A DNA stretch of 64,000 nt, taken from positions 36,778,011 through 36,842,010 of the forward strand of contig OX328096.1 of assembly GCA_946811185.2 (NCBI GenBank). The letters run 5' to 3'. The DNA is from Hippopus hippopus. Taxonomy: Eukaryota > Mollusca > Bivalvia > Cardiida > Cardiidae. The notes under the pieces were generated by a model. That model had not been told where the DNA came from and made no database searches. It saw nothing but the letters and a program-made list of their open reading frames with translations. This document shows positions 27,401 through 32,489 of this stretch, piece by piece. The translations under genes were made by a program, and so were the position numbers. Position 1 is the stretch's first letter. Each line of letters starts with the position of its first letter.

Positions 27401-28326
27401 GTACCTCATTAGAATTACAAAGAGCTATGACAGACATAAGGGATAATCTACCCTACACTCTGAACAAAAACCAAAGTTGTGTAAGTGTGGACTACATACC
27501 AACCCTCAGGGAAATATGTCGCTGTGAAAGTGCAAGACTGTCTGCAAATACTAAAAGAAGGTAATAACACTTTAATAAAGCTTTGCAGTTGGTTTTCCTC
27601 TTACAATATATATTTTAGCAATGGGTGAAACTTCTTGTTTAATATTAGAAACAGGGTTTTTTGTGTCCAAAAATGAAGGTTTCAAAATTCATATAACTCT
27701 GTGCAAAGAGGATTTTTTTTTTGTACTTAAAGACTAAGTTACTTTACACACTTACTATTTAATGTTTAGGTCATCCATTTACACATAACATCCTGAAACA
27801 TATTTGCAACAGAAAATTTAAAAAATATCTTTGTGTAATATTGATAATCAACATTGGTCAGCCCTTCATCACCCAATCTTTTGAAGACCCTGAGAAAGAA
27901 AGCTTTTAAATTGTTGAAAAAGGAGAAAATGCTGATTTCTAACATTGTATTCATTTTCAACAATATTTTCTAGCTGTCCCAAAACAAAATTCACTTTTTG
28001 AGTCACATTTATTTTGTCGTCTGCAAATCTTTTAATTTGGACTGGTATGAAATTTTGTCGTTTGGTAAAGAGTTGAGGCTGAAGTCATTTGAAATCATTG
28101 TGTATTTGTCAGAACCATTTAAAGGTAGGGTTGTCAATTCCTGCTGATATTTCGAACTTAAAATACAAATGAATTATCTTTTTTGCAAGAAGAATGTTGT
28201 ATTATGCATGAAAATAATTACATGTAAGTATATGTTTTACTTTTCAGGTTTCAGCACTATTTAGACAATATCACACTTCCCCTGAAGGATAAAACTATGA
28301 CTATATTGACGACTACATTCACTTGA
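330..28326 (+). CDS. ATAD5: ATAD5/Elg1 PCNA-unloading AAA+ ATPase, 3' sixteen exons (N-terminus outside window)
   Basis: Large subunit of the Elg1/ATAD5 RFC-like complex, which removes PCNA from chromatin after replication and, in vertebrates, brings USP1-UAF1 to deubiquitinate PCNA; nuclear. Coding exons: 330-402, 1807-2248, 2918-3129, 3746-3916, 9546-9696, 10263-10427, 14443-14628, 15448-15611, 17154-17274 (or 17289), 18733-18873, 19756-19898, 21926-22084, 22896-23417, 24232-24923, 27402-27560, 28248-28326. All have GT-AG borders and matching phases, giving 1,192 residues then TGA. In local numbering: lysine-rich nuclear region (25-171), KLAPMFL motif (about 173-180), LWTEKYYP motif (about 409-416), Walker A GPHGCGKTS (501-509), conserved VNASS and LQEATQSHQ blocks in exon 9, Walker B LILFEE|VDVAF (651-661), sensor-2-like DVRRCILTLQ in exon 13, and a conserved C-terminus (YIPTLREIC, RRFQHYL). 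Vertebrate ATAD5 is about 1,840 residues, so roughly the first third is missing. The block order matches remembered human ATAD5 throughout. Walker B reads FEE, as in the family, rather than DE. Confidence 0.95.
623..774. mobile_element. Short inverted-repeat element with 6-bp target duplication
   Basis: CAGGGTTTTCC at 623 and its inverse GGAAAACCCTG ending at 774 bound 152 bp, flanked directly by TATATG on both sides (617-622 and 775-780). Interior has repeated GGGGGTCATTT units. CAGGG termini resemble hAT-type MITEs, but those usually make 8-bp duplications. Confidence 0.75.
1129..1363 (-). mobile_element. M3 hairpin MITE (TTAA-flanked), complete
   Basis: TTAACCCTTCACCACACGAC at the left and GTGTGGTAAAGGGTTAA at the right form the terminal inverted repeats, with TTAA at each end. 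The centre is a long palindrome: GAAAATGCTGG|TTACCAGCATTTTC inside GGAAAAGGAG/CTCCTTTTCC. Reference member of the family in ATAD5 introns. Confidence 0.85.
1489..1600 (+). repeat. M3 fragment
   Basis: Contains AGTTTTAACAGCCCTGAGAA, AAAACATTGTG and TTCTCCTTTTCCCACA in M3 order; both ends are eroded and the left hairpin arm is shortened. Confidence 0.6.
1807..2248 (+). CDS. ATAD5: ATAD5 exon 2: lysine-rich nuclear region with SIM-like motif
   Basis: Acceptor TTGTTACAG, donor CCAA|GTAAGTAT; phase 0 in, phase 1 out. It encodes several basic runs (KKSKKKKK, KRAKKQKKK) typical of nuclear localisation signals, an RRSSRLEGK stretch, and IDNIVISSDEEAAE, a hydrophobic core followed by acidic residues as in SUMO-interacting or SIM-like motifs. 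Vertebrate ATAD5 uses SIM-like sequences for UAF1 binding; equivalence here is inference. Confidence 0.9.
2403..2598 (+). mobile_element. M3 copy, left palindrome arm deleted
   Basis: M3 sequence from AGTTTTAACTACCC to GTGTGGTAAGGTTAA. The palindrome keeps only ACCAGCATTTTCTCC, joined straight to ATTGTGGGA, so one arm is gone. Confidence 0.7.
2918..3129 (+). CDS. ATAD5: ATAD5 exon 3: KLAPMFL motif
   Basis: Acceptor TTTATTTGCAG, donor CAG|GTTTGT; phase 1 in, phase 0 out. It encodes AKLAPMFLIGKKK, matching a conserved (K)LAP(I/M)FL block that precedes the AAA+ module in ATAD5 proteins, then a helix-like segment (DQEQAKQRQLFLMSGVPEEL). The long complementary-strand ORF over this exon is a shadow. 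Confidence 0.93.
3746..3916 (+). CDS. ATAD5: ATAD5 exon 4
   Basis: Acceptor TTATTTTTCAG, donor TGG|GTAGGT; 57 codons, phase 0 to 0. The linker contains VWKSGNSVNLPSFDL. No catalytic motif is seen. Confidence 0.88.
4036..5245 (+). repeat. H1 tandem-repeat element, older copy with degraded 3' end
   Basis: Begins GCTCACCTGAGCACGAAG, followed by a GTGATCGTGCTGTGTCC segment, then about eight units of roughly 145 bp, each with CTCTAGAGGCCACATTTT, a GTCAGAATGTTTGTCTTGA core, and GGTCAAAAACTAGGTCAC. Units are more diverged than in the array at 5762. The 3' hairpin found at the end of other copies is missing. Fades out around 5245. Confidence 0.8.
5547..5620. repeat. Short hairpin repeat related to M3
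   Basis: GGAAAAGGAGAAAT and its inverse ATTTCTCCTTTTCC surround CACTCCTATTGAGC. This is the M3 central hairpin with a changed loop; the M3 ends are not recognisable. Confidence 0.55.
5762..7240 (+). mobile_element. H1 non-autonomous element with nine-plus 145-bp tandem units
   Basis: 5' end AGCTCACCTGAGCACAAAG with its own small inverted repeat (GAGCACAAAGTGCTC); then GTGTCCGGTGTCCGTCG; then tandem units whose GAGGCC landmark falls at 5861, 6006, 6151, 6296, 6441, 6586, 6731, 6875 and 7019, a nearly exact 145-bp period; then CAGGTGAGC (inverse of the 5' end) and a terminal hairpin GGGCCATCACGGCCC followed by CTCTTGT. No transposase is present. The layout of a 5' end matched by a subterminal inverted repeat, a tandem core and a 3' hairpin recalls Helentron-associated or 'pearl' elements of bivalves; class assignment is inference. 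Confidence 0.85.
7618..7845 (-). mobile_element. M3 hairpin MITE, complete
   Basis: TTAACTCTTTACCAAACGAC to TTTGGTAAAGGGTTGA, with the central palindrome GGAAAAGGAGAAAATGCTGG and its inverse intact. Confidence 0.85.
8037..8141 (+). repeat. M3 copy, 3' truncated
   Basis: TTTAATCCTGTGCCACACAA then AAAACATTGTGGGATAAAGA; stops within the palindrome at ACCAACATTTTT. Confidence 0.6.
8438..9366 (+). mobile_element. H2 non-autonomous element with 162-bp tandem units
   Basis: ATACGCCCGTC (8439-8449) and GACGGGCGTAT (9356-9366) are exact inverses. After the 5' end and a GGGTGTCCGGGCGGGCGGCG stretch come about five units marked by AACTTTGTCATCT, spaced about 162 bp (8529, 8691, 8852, 9015, 9182). A GCCGCTCTTT segment follows the right inverted repeat, a worn equivalent of the 3' hairpin and CTCTT tail of the other H elements. 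No coding capacity; lies in ATAD5 intron 4. Confidence 0.8.
9370..9515 (+). repeat. M3 right half
   Basis: Reads TTTCCAAAATGTTTT, ATCAAAGACAAATCACAC, TTTTGTTGTCTAC and GATCTGTCCAAAATTTTGTA, the right half of M3, ending about 30 bases before ATAD5 exon 5. Confidence 0.55.
9546..9696 (+). CDS. ATAD5: ATAD5 exon 5
   Basis: Acceptor T10TGTAG, donor ACGG|GTTTGT; phase 0 in, 1 out. Encodes FEKAAALEDKIAENCLVEII then NPAYPAKEMFKAFREY, resembling the helix that precedes the AAA+ module in ATAD5. Confidence 0.87.
9858..9920 (+). repeat. SINE body fragment
   Basis: GGAAAGCAGCCAGTAGCTTT and AACACTGGTAAAAGA match the body of the SINEs at 13243 and 29753. Neither end is present. Confidence 0.55.
10263..10427 (+). 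CDS. ATAD5: ATAD5 exon 6
   Basis: Acceptor TTCTCTATAG, donor ACCA|GTAATT; phase 1 in, 1 out. Charged linker (AEQKKSGRSLKLNKKEERD) with no catalytic motif. Included because phases fit exon 5 and exon 7 exactly. Confidence 0.82.
10493..11103 (+). mobile_element. H3 non-autonomous element, copy 1
   Basis: AGCTCCACTGGCCGAAGGCC (itself a hairpin, GGCCGAAGGCC), then TGTCCGTCGTGCGTCCGTCC, then sub-repeats with AACTTCTCCTC and CAGGAATGTTCCT, then GTGGAGCGATACAGG and the hairpin GGCGCTCAAGCGCC followed by CTCTAG. The loop-stem at the 3' end differs from copies 31353 and 32782, which have GGGCCAT/ATGGCCC. Confidence 0.8.
11104..12960. other. ATAD5 intron 6 sequence, no gene seen
   Basis: A+T-rich, with poly-T at about 12137-12155. 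No exon, recognisable repeat family or long ORF. Short palindromes around 12890-12920 (TACGTGAATCACGTA) are the only structure noticed. Confidence 0.6.
13231..13410 (+). mobile_element. 5'-truncated SINE with 12-bp target duplication
   Basis: SINE body and tail at 13243-13398: GTGGGAAAGCAGCCAGTGGC, GGAGTACTGGTAAAAGAGAC, AACTGAAATAATGTTGAAAA, GTTAAACACCATACAATCAA. It is flanked by CCCTTTTTAACA at 13231-13242 and 13399-13410, a 12-bp duplication. The tRNA-like head is missing, as expected for 5' truncation in LINE-driven retroposition. Lies in ATAD5 intron 6. Confidence 0.88.
14443..14628 (+). CDS. ATAD5: ATAD5 exon 7: entry to the AAA+ module
   Basis: Acceptor AATCTTAAG, donor AAAG|GTAAGCC; phase 1 in, 1 out. 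Encodes LLWTEKYYPTKASEILGN, the WTEKYxP signature at the start of the RFC/ATAD5 ATPase region, then KKLKDWLLEWKQ, aligning with the family's W-L-K-D-W block, and a basic stretch. Confidence 0.95.
15001..15196 (+). mobile_element. M3 copy, damaged left end
   Basis: M3 order with GACCCTGAGAGAGACC, GTAACCAGCATTTTTTCC and TTGTTGTCTGCAAATGCC. The left palindrome arm is shortened to AAGGAGAAAAGG. Confidence 0.65.
15448..15611 (+). CDS. ATAD5: ATAD5 exon 8: Walker A
   Basis: Acceptor TTGTTATTAG, donor AAG|GTAAAT; phase 1 in, 0 out. An acidic tract (DDDSDFDSDFDMDSDDSEDD) leads into LCNTTLLVGPHGCGKTSS and VYALAQELGFK, with the P-loop lysine and threonine present. An acidic tract just before Walker A also occurs in vertebrate ATAD5. 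Confidence 0.97.
15806..16034 (+). mobile_element. M3 hairpin MITE, complete
   Basis: TTAA at both ends (15806-15809 and 16031-16034), CTCTTTACCACACAATGACG at the left, TGTGTGGTAATGGG at the right, palindrome intact. A second worn hairpin of the same kind follows at about 16065-16145. Confidence 0.85.
16065..16145 (+). repeat. M3 central-hairpin fragment
   Basis: AAAACATTGTAGGAAAAAGA and TCCTTTTCCCACAATGTTTT surround a decayed centre (TTGGTTAGCGGCA). Confidence 0.6.
17154..17274 (+). CDS. ATAD5: ATAD5 exon 9
   Basis: Acceptor CTCTCCACACAG; phase 0 in, 1 out. Encodes VHEVNASSLRSGRLILSQLQ and EATQSHQV, very close to the family block after Walker A. Two donors fit: AAAG|GTGTCT (end 17274) and TATG|GTAAAA (end 17289). 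They are 15 bp apart and both leave phase 1, so either gives a working protein; the longer form adds GVLGY. Confidence 0.94.
17340..17550 (+). repeat. Worn M3-like repeat
   Basis: TTTTTGAGAACCTTATGGA, AAAGGAGAAAATACTTGTAA, TTCTTTTCCTTATATGTTTT, GTCTGGAATTTTGTTATC and TGGTACAGGGTTA follow M3 order with heavy change. Confidence 0.45.
18471..18695 (+). mobile_element. M3 hairpin MITE, complete
   Basis: TTAACTCTTTACCACACAAT to GTTTGGTAAAGAGTTA, with palindrome GAAAACGCTGGTAACCAGC. Ends about 37 bases before ATAD5 exon 10. Confidence 0.8.
18733..18873 (+). CDS. ATAD5: ATAD5 exon 10
   Basis: Acceptor GATATTTCAG, donor AAAG|GTAAGT; phase 1 in, 1 out. Lys-rich spacer between Walker A and Walker B with KMALSFTNLLSKQKS, in the place of the vertebrate TLANYFK stretch. 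The family carries an insertion of this kind inside the ATPase domain. Confidence 0.9.
19313..19569 (-). mobile_element. M2 element
   Basis: TGAGCGGTGCTTTGGGGAAA at the left and TTTTTCATAGGG at the right enclose the M2 landmarks TTTAATGCATCTCC, ATGATGCATTATACC, ATCATCACTTAAT, GACATGCAGAAA and AGATGCATTAAACC. The central palindrome is worn (GGTCAGCCTTCACAG). Confidence 0.7.
19756..19898 (+). CDS. ATAD5: ATAD5 exon 11: Walker B first half
   Basis: Acceptor TTTTCTTTAG, donor GAG|GTAAGA; phase 1 in, 0 out. Ends in LSRTTLILFEE; the Walker B strand is split between this exon and the next (VDVAFEED). Confidence 0.95.
19938..20377 (-). mobile_element. M2 element interrupted by M3
   Basis: GAGCCATGCTCTCGCAAAAG at 19939 runs to GGGCT and resumes after 20184 as ATACATCCCCTTGATGCATT, ending GAGTATGGCTC near 20377. 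The M3 copy at 19963-20184 sits exactly at the M2 TTAA. The M2 palindrome is deleted in this copy. Confidence 0.8.
19963..20184 (-). mobile_element. M3 hairpin MITE inserted at the TTAA of M2
   Basis: TTAA at 19963-19966 and 20181-20184 flank a complete M3 (CTCTTTACCAAACGAC to TGTGTGGTAAAAAG). Removing it and one TTAA restores M2 (GGGCTTTAA-ATACATC), so the TTAA target is seen directly. Confidence 0.88.
20801..21456. mobile_element. Inverted-repeat element with 5-bp target duplication
   Basis: CAGGGTCCAAAAA (20801-20813) and TTTTTGGACCCTG (21444-21456) are exact inverses, flanked by GTATT on both sides (20796-20800 and 21457-21461). The arms contain further inverted CACTCGTC/GACGAGTG matches. 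656 bp, no ORF of note; lies in ATAD5 intron 11. Confidence 0.8.
21492..21880 (+). mobile_element. H4 element, core-deleted, split by M3
   Basis: TATACCCCCGC then CGGGGGTATACTGGAATC, a TGTCCGTCCGTTTGTCCGTC stretch, and GGCGGGGGTATTAA, with no tandem core left. M3 then intervenes, and after it GTCACATTCAGTGACAGCTCTA continues, a small hairpin plus CTCTA tail as in other H elements. Confidence 0.75.
21629..21856 (+). mobile_element. M3 hairpin MITE inserted in H4 at TTAA
   Basis: TTAA at 21629-21632 and 21853-21856; CTCTTTACCATACAATCC to GTTTGGTAAAGAG; palindrome nearly intact (GTAAACAGC at the centre). It separates the H4 inverted repeat from the H4 terminal hairpin. Confidence 0.85.
21926..22084 (+). 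CDS. ATAD5: ATAD5 exon 12: Walker B second half
   Basis: Acceptor TTATCATTAG, donor GTT|GTAAGT; phase 0 to 0. Encodes VDVAFEEDKGFLAAVQTFMS, TTKIPIVLTSN and FDGRFEVI, matching the ATAD5 stretch from Walker B through the sensor-1 strand (PIVLTSN). Confidence 0.96.
22229..22455 (+). repeat. Two M2 end fragments plus SINE tail
   Basis: Two partial M2 left ends in a row (GAGCTGTGCTCTGGCAAC at 22229, GAGCCATGCTCTGGCAAA at 22319), then TTTTGAAAAATGCATTAAAC and ACCATACAATCAATCAGT, a SINE 3' tail. Confidence 0.65.
22896..23417 (+). CDS. ATAD5: ATAD5 exon 13: AAA+ lid and acidic insert
   Basis: Acceptor TATTTCTTCACCAG, donor AAAG|GTTTGT; 174 codons, phase 0 to 0. Encodes LVENIRTDFVKLSELVN and DVRRCILTLQLLVESGGS, the RFC-type lid with an arginine pair at the sensor-2 position, then a Ser/Asp-rich insert (DDDDLDDFVVL) with KRRR, and YGFGLKCFLQGLL. 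Confidence 0.95.
23450..23671 (+). mobile_element. M3 hairpin MITE
   Basis: CAACCCTTTACCCTACAATT to CTGTTAAAGAGTTTA; palindrome GAAAATGTTGGCAACCAGC slightly worn. Begins about 33 bases after ATAD5 exon 13. Confidence 0.75.
24232..24923 (+). CDS. ATAD5: ATAD5 exon 14: post-ATPase helical region
   Basis: Acceptor TTTTGTTCTGTAG, donor CAAG|GTAATT; phase 0 in, 2 out. Encodes INMFYSNMHLLLPLSFN (matching the family FLYSNLEFILPLP block), a basic NLS-like RKTKKRKR, and SAFASFYDTLSCLDVI and WLPAGLDDELCNF, which keep the vertebrate order (L-x-E-F-x-D-x-M-S-x-L-D; SGLCDEF). Confidence 0.95.
24970..25150 (+). mobile_element. M3 copy, worn right end
   Basis: TTTAACTCTGCCATACAAAT, GAAAATGCTGGTAGCCAGC and TTTCTACACTTTCCAGGAT follow M3 order; the right end fades after about 25150. 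Confidence 0.7.
25691..25845. repeat. Long perfect foldback, about 155 bp
   Basis: AAGGAATGAAGAGAA at the left and TTCTCTTCATTCCTT at the right; inside, TTTTCATGGAGGTA and TACCTCCATGAAAA, then AATCACACT/AGTGTGAT, with GTATGAAACCG and CGGTTTCATAC at the centre. No ORF. Lies in ATAD5 intron 14. Confidence 0.8.
26150..27095. other. ATAD5 intron 14 sequence, nothing recognised
   Basis: A+T-rich, no repeat family identified, no exon fitting the required phase 2 to 2. Confidence 0.5.
27247..27355 (+). repeat. SINE body and tail fragment
   Basis: GGCATGGGAAGAACATTGTG, AGTACTGGTATAAGCAAC, TTGAAATAATGTTGAAAAAT and CGAACACCATGGAAGCAAAT match the SINE family with decay. It ends about 46 bases before ATAD5 exon 15. 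Confidence 0.65.
27402..27560 (+). CDS. ATAD5: ATAD5 exon 15
   Basis: Acceptor TACCTCTTTCAG, donor GAAG|GTAATA; phase 2 in, 2 out. Contains VSVDYIPTLREICRCESARL, matching the family block YLPTLRNICKTE near the C-terminus. The longer ORF starting upstream reads intron. Confidence 0.95.
27860..28076 (+). mobile_element. M3 copy with decayed palindrome
   Basis: CAGCCCTTCATCACCCAATC to GTTTGGTAAAGAGTTGA; palindrome changed to AATGCTGATTTCTAACATT. Confidence 0.65.
28248..28326 (+). CDS. ATAD5: ATAD5 last coding exon and stop
   Basis: Acceptor TTACTTTTCAG, phase 2 in. Completes RRFQHYLDNITLPLKDKTMT and ends TFT-TGA at 28324-28326. It corresponds to the vertebrate C-terminus (RRFLHYFEGIHLDIPKE). 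Confidence 0.94.
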
Positions 28327-28529
28327 CAGGAAGAATACTTGCTTTTGGCACACATTGGAGAAACTGAATAGGGAAAAACGGACAGGGACACTATGCAAAA
28401 GCAGTGCTGATGAGATAACATGATAAAGCCTGTGAACAGTTCTTCAACGACCTAGGCCAAATTAAACAACCACGTTTGGTGTATACAACCACTGATCTTC
28501 TTATTCTTTTGTGACATACGGTTTGATTT

Positions 28530-28535
28530 AATAAA
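28530..28535 (+). promoter_or_regulatory. Possible ATAD5 poly(A) signal
   Basis: AATAAA about 204 bases after the stop codon, with a T-rich stretch before it. An M3 copy starts 35 bases later, so the 3' end probably lies between. No direct evidence of cleavage. Confidence 0.45.
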
Positions 28536-28569
28536 TCATTGCAATTAATAGATTTCAAATAATGGCCTC

Positions 28570-28790
28570 TTAACCCTTTACCCCACAATGCCGACTTCTG
28601 ATGACCCTGAGGCTTTTGAAAACATGGTGGGAAAAGGAGAAAATGCTGGTAACCAGCATTTTCTCCTTTTCCCACCATGTTTTCTACCCTATGAAAGACA
28701 AATTTCATGTTTTGAGTTACAGTTAATTTGACATCTGCAAATGCTTTCAAATTGGAGAAGGCTAAAATTTTTGTCATCTGGTAAAGGGTA
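28570..28790 (+). mobile_element. M3 hairpin MITE, complete
   Basis: TTAACCCTTTACCCCACAAT to ATCTGGTAAAGGGTAA, intact palindrome (GGTGGGAAAAGGAG ... CTCCTTTTCCCACC). The stem outer bases read GTGGTGGG with matching CCCACCAT, a paired change from the usual TTGTGGG/CCCACAA. Confidence 0.82.
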
Positions 28791-29235
28791 AAAGAGACAT
28801 TAAACCAGATTTTGACCCAAATTATTTTGGGGGTGAGAAAGTTGATATTTTATAAGGAAAATTCATTAGGATGTGACTTTTTAGCTCTGCTGTTTTCTAA
28901 GAAAACATCCAGGTACTGTTGTGGCCCAGGAGTTGTTGTCGTCATCTGTATCATCGTGCGAAAACTGATATTTTATAATATCTCTGTTATTGCTAAAGAC
29001 ATTTGCTTCAGATTTGGACACTTTTTCATTATTGAAAGGGGAACCTATACAAAAAGGGCAGGTAACCATCATAGTATTTTTTACACAGTTACGCCAGTTT
29101 GACTTAATATAATATATACGTAGACATGTAAGCATTGTCAGACGACAAAAGAAAAGTGAGAAGTTAATATGACTAGTGATGTGTTGGAGTGAGTTGATTG
29201 CCCAGACTTGTTCTGTTTATTTGTATGGTGTTTGT

Positions 29236-29373
29236 ATGGCATTTTCTCATTTTCCCTGAATGTTTTCGACCCTATTATACAACTTAAGCTCATTTTAACC
29301 AATTTTGAATTTTTTGTCGACAGATGTTTCAAATTTGGAAGAGTCTAAAATTTGCTATTCAGGAAAGAGTTAA
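29236..29373 (+). repeat. M3 right half
   Basis: GGCATTTTCTCATTTTCCC, TTTTTTGTCGACAGATGTTT and GGAAGAGTCTAAAATTTGC, ending GAAAGAGTTAA; left half missing. Confidence 0.65.
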
Positions 29374-29752
29374 CTCATTTTCAGTTACATGTTGGTTTAG
29401 GGTCTAGGAAAGAAAAAAACTCATATTGGAATTACTTTGTCAATCATAGGAAGGAGTTGTTGTCACACAGGGGTTCAAACTGTTCAACCTGCATATCAAC
29501 ACTGAGCTACTGGGACTCAGCGGATGATTAAAAATCAAATGGCAATGAAATAACACATAGGATGTGGTGAAAGTGTGTAAAGTTTAGTGTCGTAATGATC
29601 AATTGTATATAAGCTGAAAGAATTATGTAAATAGTTTTTGTATTATTTATTTTTCTTCATTTATTTTCTCATCTGAGCTTGAAATCCTCTAGCTTAGCTA
29701 TTGCGATCACTCTCTGTCCCTCAATCATGTCCAAAGATTGTCTCCTCCTTAT

Positions 29753-30060
29753 GGCCGAGCCCCGGTAGCTCAGTCGGTAGCATGCAGGACTTGAGAACAG
29801 GGGATCGTGGGTTCGATCCCTGGCTCGGCCAATTTCTTTCCAAGGATTGATAATAGTCATTGCGACAGGATTCATTCCTCTCCCACCGCTGACCATTGTT
29901 TCGACGATGGTTATGTGGGAAAGCAGCCAGTGGCTTGGAAAGAAAATTGTGCGGAGTACTGGAAAAAGGGACTCCAGGAAAGCATGGATAGGTGCACTGG
30001 CTGCAGCGATATAACTGAAATAATGTTGAAAACGGCGTTAAACACCATACAATCAATCAG
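29753..30060 (+). mobile_element. Full-length tRNA-derived SINE
   Basis: tRNA-like head at about 29753-29830 with A-box-like TAGCTCAGTCGGTAG and B-box GGTTCGATCCC and pairing ends GGCCGAG/CTCGGCC. Six extra bases before the D-arm mean it does not fold as a normal tRNA. Body as in the 13243 copy (GTGGGAAAGCAGCCAGTGGC, GGAAAGCATGGATAGGTGCA) and tail GTTAAACACCATACAATCAA. No clear target duplication found by eye. ORFs on both strands here are spurious. Confidence 0.85.
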
Positions 30061-30327
30061 TTTTCTATTTTGCCAATCAGTCTCAAATTTTGTATGTATT
30101 TTCCTTGGATTATGGGGAAATGCTGAAATTATTGAGGTCATGTGATCCCAAAAATGCCATTACTTTGAAAGAAATACATGAACCTCAATCAAAGTTGTTT
30201 AGGGTGTATCCCTGGGGTTTAAAAAAAAAACCTGCCATAGTTGTCACATATTTTATTTTTAACAGTAATATTTCAGAAATTTTCTGAATTTTCTTCACAA
30301 TAGGTCTAGAGATTTGATTTGATTTTT

Positions 30328-30777
30328 AGCTCACTTGAGCACAAAGTGCTCAAGAGGAGCTTCTGTGATCGTGCTGTGTTCGTCGTGCATAAATTTGAAA
30401 CTAGGTCACGTTGGATCAAAAAGTAGGTCCTTTTTACAATCATGTGTTTACATCATCACAACCGGGGTCCTGCGTGGCTCAGAGGTAAAGTTCAGGACAT
30501 GTGATCCATAGGCTCCGGGTTCAAGCCGCAATGGATCCACTGTTTTCCGTGGGAGTGTCCTCGGGTAAGACACTTCAGAGCCCTAGCCTAGTACTTGTGA
30601 AACCCAGGGAATACATGAATTATGTGAGCTGTCGCCGTGATATGATTGAAACAATGTTGAAAACGGTGTAAAAAATCCGTACAATCAATCAACATCATCA
30701 CAACCAGGACGTCTTCAACTTTATCAAGACTAGATGACTTTACTCAGGTGAGCGCTTTAGGTTCAATGGCCCTCTTG
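30328..30777 (+). mobile_element. H1 element, core-deleted, interrupted by a SINE
   Basis: AGCTCACTTGAGCACAAAG, GTGATCGTGCTGTGTTCGTC, GGATCAAAAAGTAGGTC, then a SINE, then ACTCAGGTGAGCGCTTTAG and CAATGGCCCTCTTGT. Only a trace of one tandem unit remains. Confidence 0.8.
30450..30705 (+). mobile_element. Second SINE type with 14-bp target duplication
   Basis: SINE at 30464-30691 begins GGGGTCCTGCGTGGCTCAGA with B-box GGGTTCAAGCC, ends GTACAATCAATCA. Flanks ACATCATCACAACC at 30450-30463 and 30692-30705 are identical. Shares the 3' tail (ATGTTGAAAACGGTG) with the 29753 SINE but has a different head and body. Confidence 0.9.
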
Positions 30778-31352
30778 TTTTTATTATTTTGCGTGTAGCT
30801 TTTTTCTTAACAAGATCGTTAAAATGACCTGAGGGAAAAATTGCCTTGCCTTGGAGTCATCTGTTTTACACAACAAAAGATAATCTTGTCTGAAACCATA
30901 GGGCATATTGAGTTCCTATTTTGTATTTGCTTACCTTAGTATAGTAGGTTGAAGATGGCCCATTATCGGGGATCACGTGATCTCTTCAAAATTTATATTT
31001 TTTCCTGTCTGGAACAAGGCCTAAAAGTATACTTGGCATCAAGCAACCTCCATGTTTTTGAAAAATTATTTTTCTGTGGTCAAAGATGACATTGTATTGG
31101 AGTTCGGGGGTTGGGTGGGTCACATCTTGGCCATTTTTTTTTTTTCAAGAACTAGCTAGAGCATTGAAGATTTGTGTGTAGCATCAGTTGGTCCTTGAAC
31201 AAACTCTTACTTAGGATTTCAGAAGGAGACAATGTTTGCAAAATTGTTCATTATAACTCCGGTGAGCAAGTAAGGCTAGATGATCCTTTTTTTCCCTTTT
31301 TTATTCTGAGACAGACTGATATTTGGAATTTTTTTTTTTTTGTTTCCTTTTT

Positions 31353-32246
31353 AGCTCCACTGGCCGAAGGCCAGCGGGCTTATGTCATGGCCCTTTGTCC
31401 GTCGTGCGTCCGTCCGTCCGTTAACTTTTATTTTAAACATCTTCCTTCTCTGAAACTACCCATCCAATTTTGATGAAACTTCACAGAAATGATCCTGCCA
31501 TGGTCCTCTTCAGAATTTCTTGAAAGAATTTGATTCCTTCAAAAACTGGTTGCCATGGCAACAAAACTTAAAAATATTGGAAATCTTTGAAAATCTTCTT
31601 GTCTGAAACCATAAGGCCTAGGGCTACCAAATTTGGCATGTAGCTTTGTCTAGTGGGCCTCTATCAAGTTTCTTCAAATTATAGCCCTGGGGTCAAATTT
31701 GATCCCGCCCCGGGGTCACAAGTTTTACATGGGCTTATATAGGGAAAACTTTATAAATCTCCCTGTACCTAGCCATAAGACCTAGGGCTACCGAATTTTG
31801 CATGTGGCTTTATCTAGTGGGCCTCTACCAAGAGTGCCCAAATTATAGCCCTGGGGTCAAAATTGGCCCTGCCCTGGGGGTCACAAGTTTTACATGGGCT
31901 TATACAGAGAAAACTTAAGAAATCTCCCTGTACTTATTCATAAAGCGTAGGGCTACCAAATTTCGCATGTAGCTATATCTAGAGGGCCTTCACCAAGAGA
32001 GCATGAATTATAGCCCTAGGGTGGAATTTGATTCATCCCGAGGGGTCAGAAGTTTTACATGGGCTTATATAGGGAAATCTTTAGAAATCTTCTTGTTACT
32101 AACCATATGAACTAGCGCTACCAATTTTAGTCCTGTTTCAGGGGTCTTATGTTCAAAACCAATTGGCCAAGTACTGTAATGTTTGGCATGTAGGGATTTT
32201 ACGTAGTAGCCAGTGGAGCGATACAGGGCCATTATGGCCCTCTTGT
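31353..32246 (+). mobile_element. H3 non-autonomous element, copy 2
   Basis: AGCTCCACTGGCCGAAGGCC, then TGTCCGTCGTGCGTCCGTCC, then several units marked by AGGGCTACCAAATTTGGCAT, AATTATAGCCCTGGGGTCAA and GTTTTACATGGGCTTATA, then CCAGTGGAGCGATACAGG and hairpin GGGCCATTATGGCCC with CTCTTGT. Confidence 0.85.
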
Positions 32247-32489
32247 TTTATTCTGAGACAGATTGACATATGAATGGAATATTTTCTACCACATATGAAT
32301 TGACAATGCAATCCTTAGATAATTAATTATGTAATGGAATGAATAAAATTGACATTGCTGTAATGTTGCTTCTTTTCTTGATATTCTTTCCTTCATATAC
32401 TGAACACGAAATTAAATAATCTGCAAAGTGTGTAGCTCAAGATCAGACTGCAAAGCTTGTCTTCATGGTATGCTTAGGCAGTAACTAAT

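Noticed and set aside
29753..29830. A functional tRNA gene
   Set aside because: A and B boxes are present, but six extra bases sit between the pairing end and the D-arm, the T-stem has mismatches, and it continues into a SINE body and tail.
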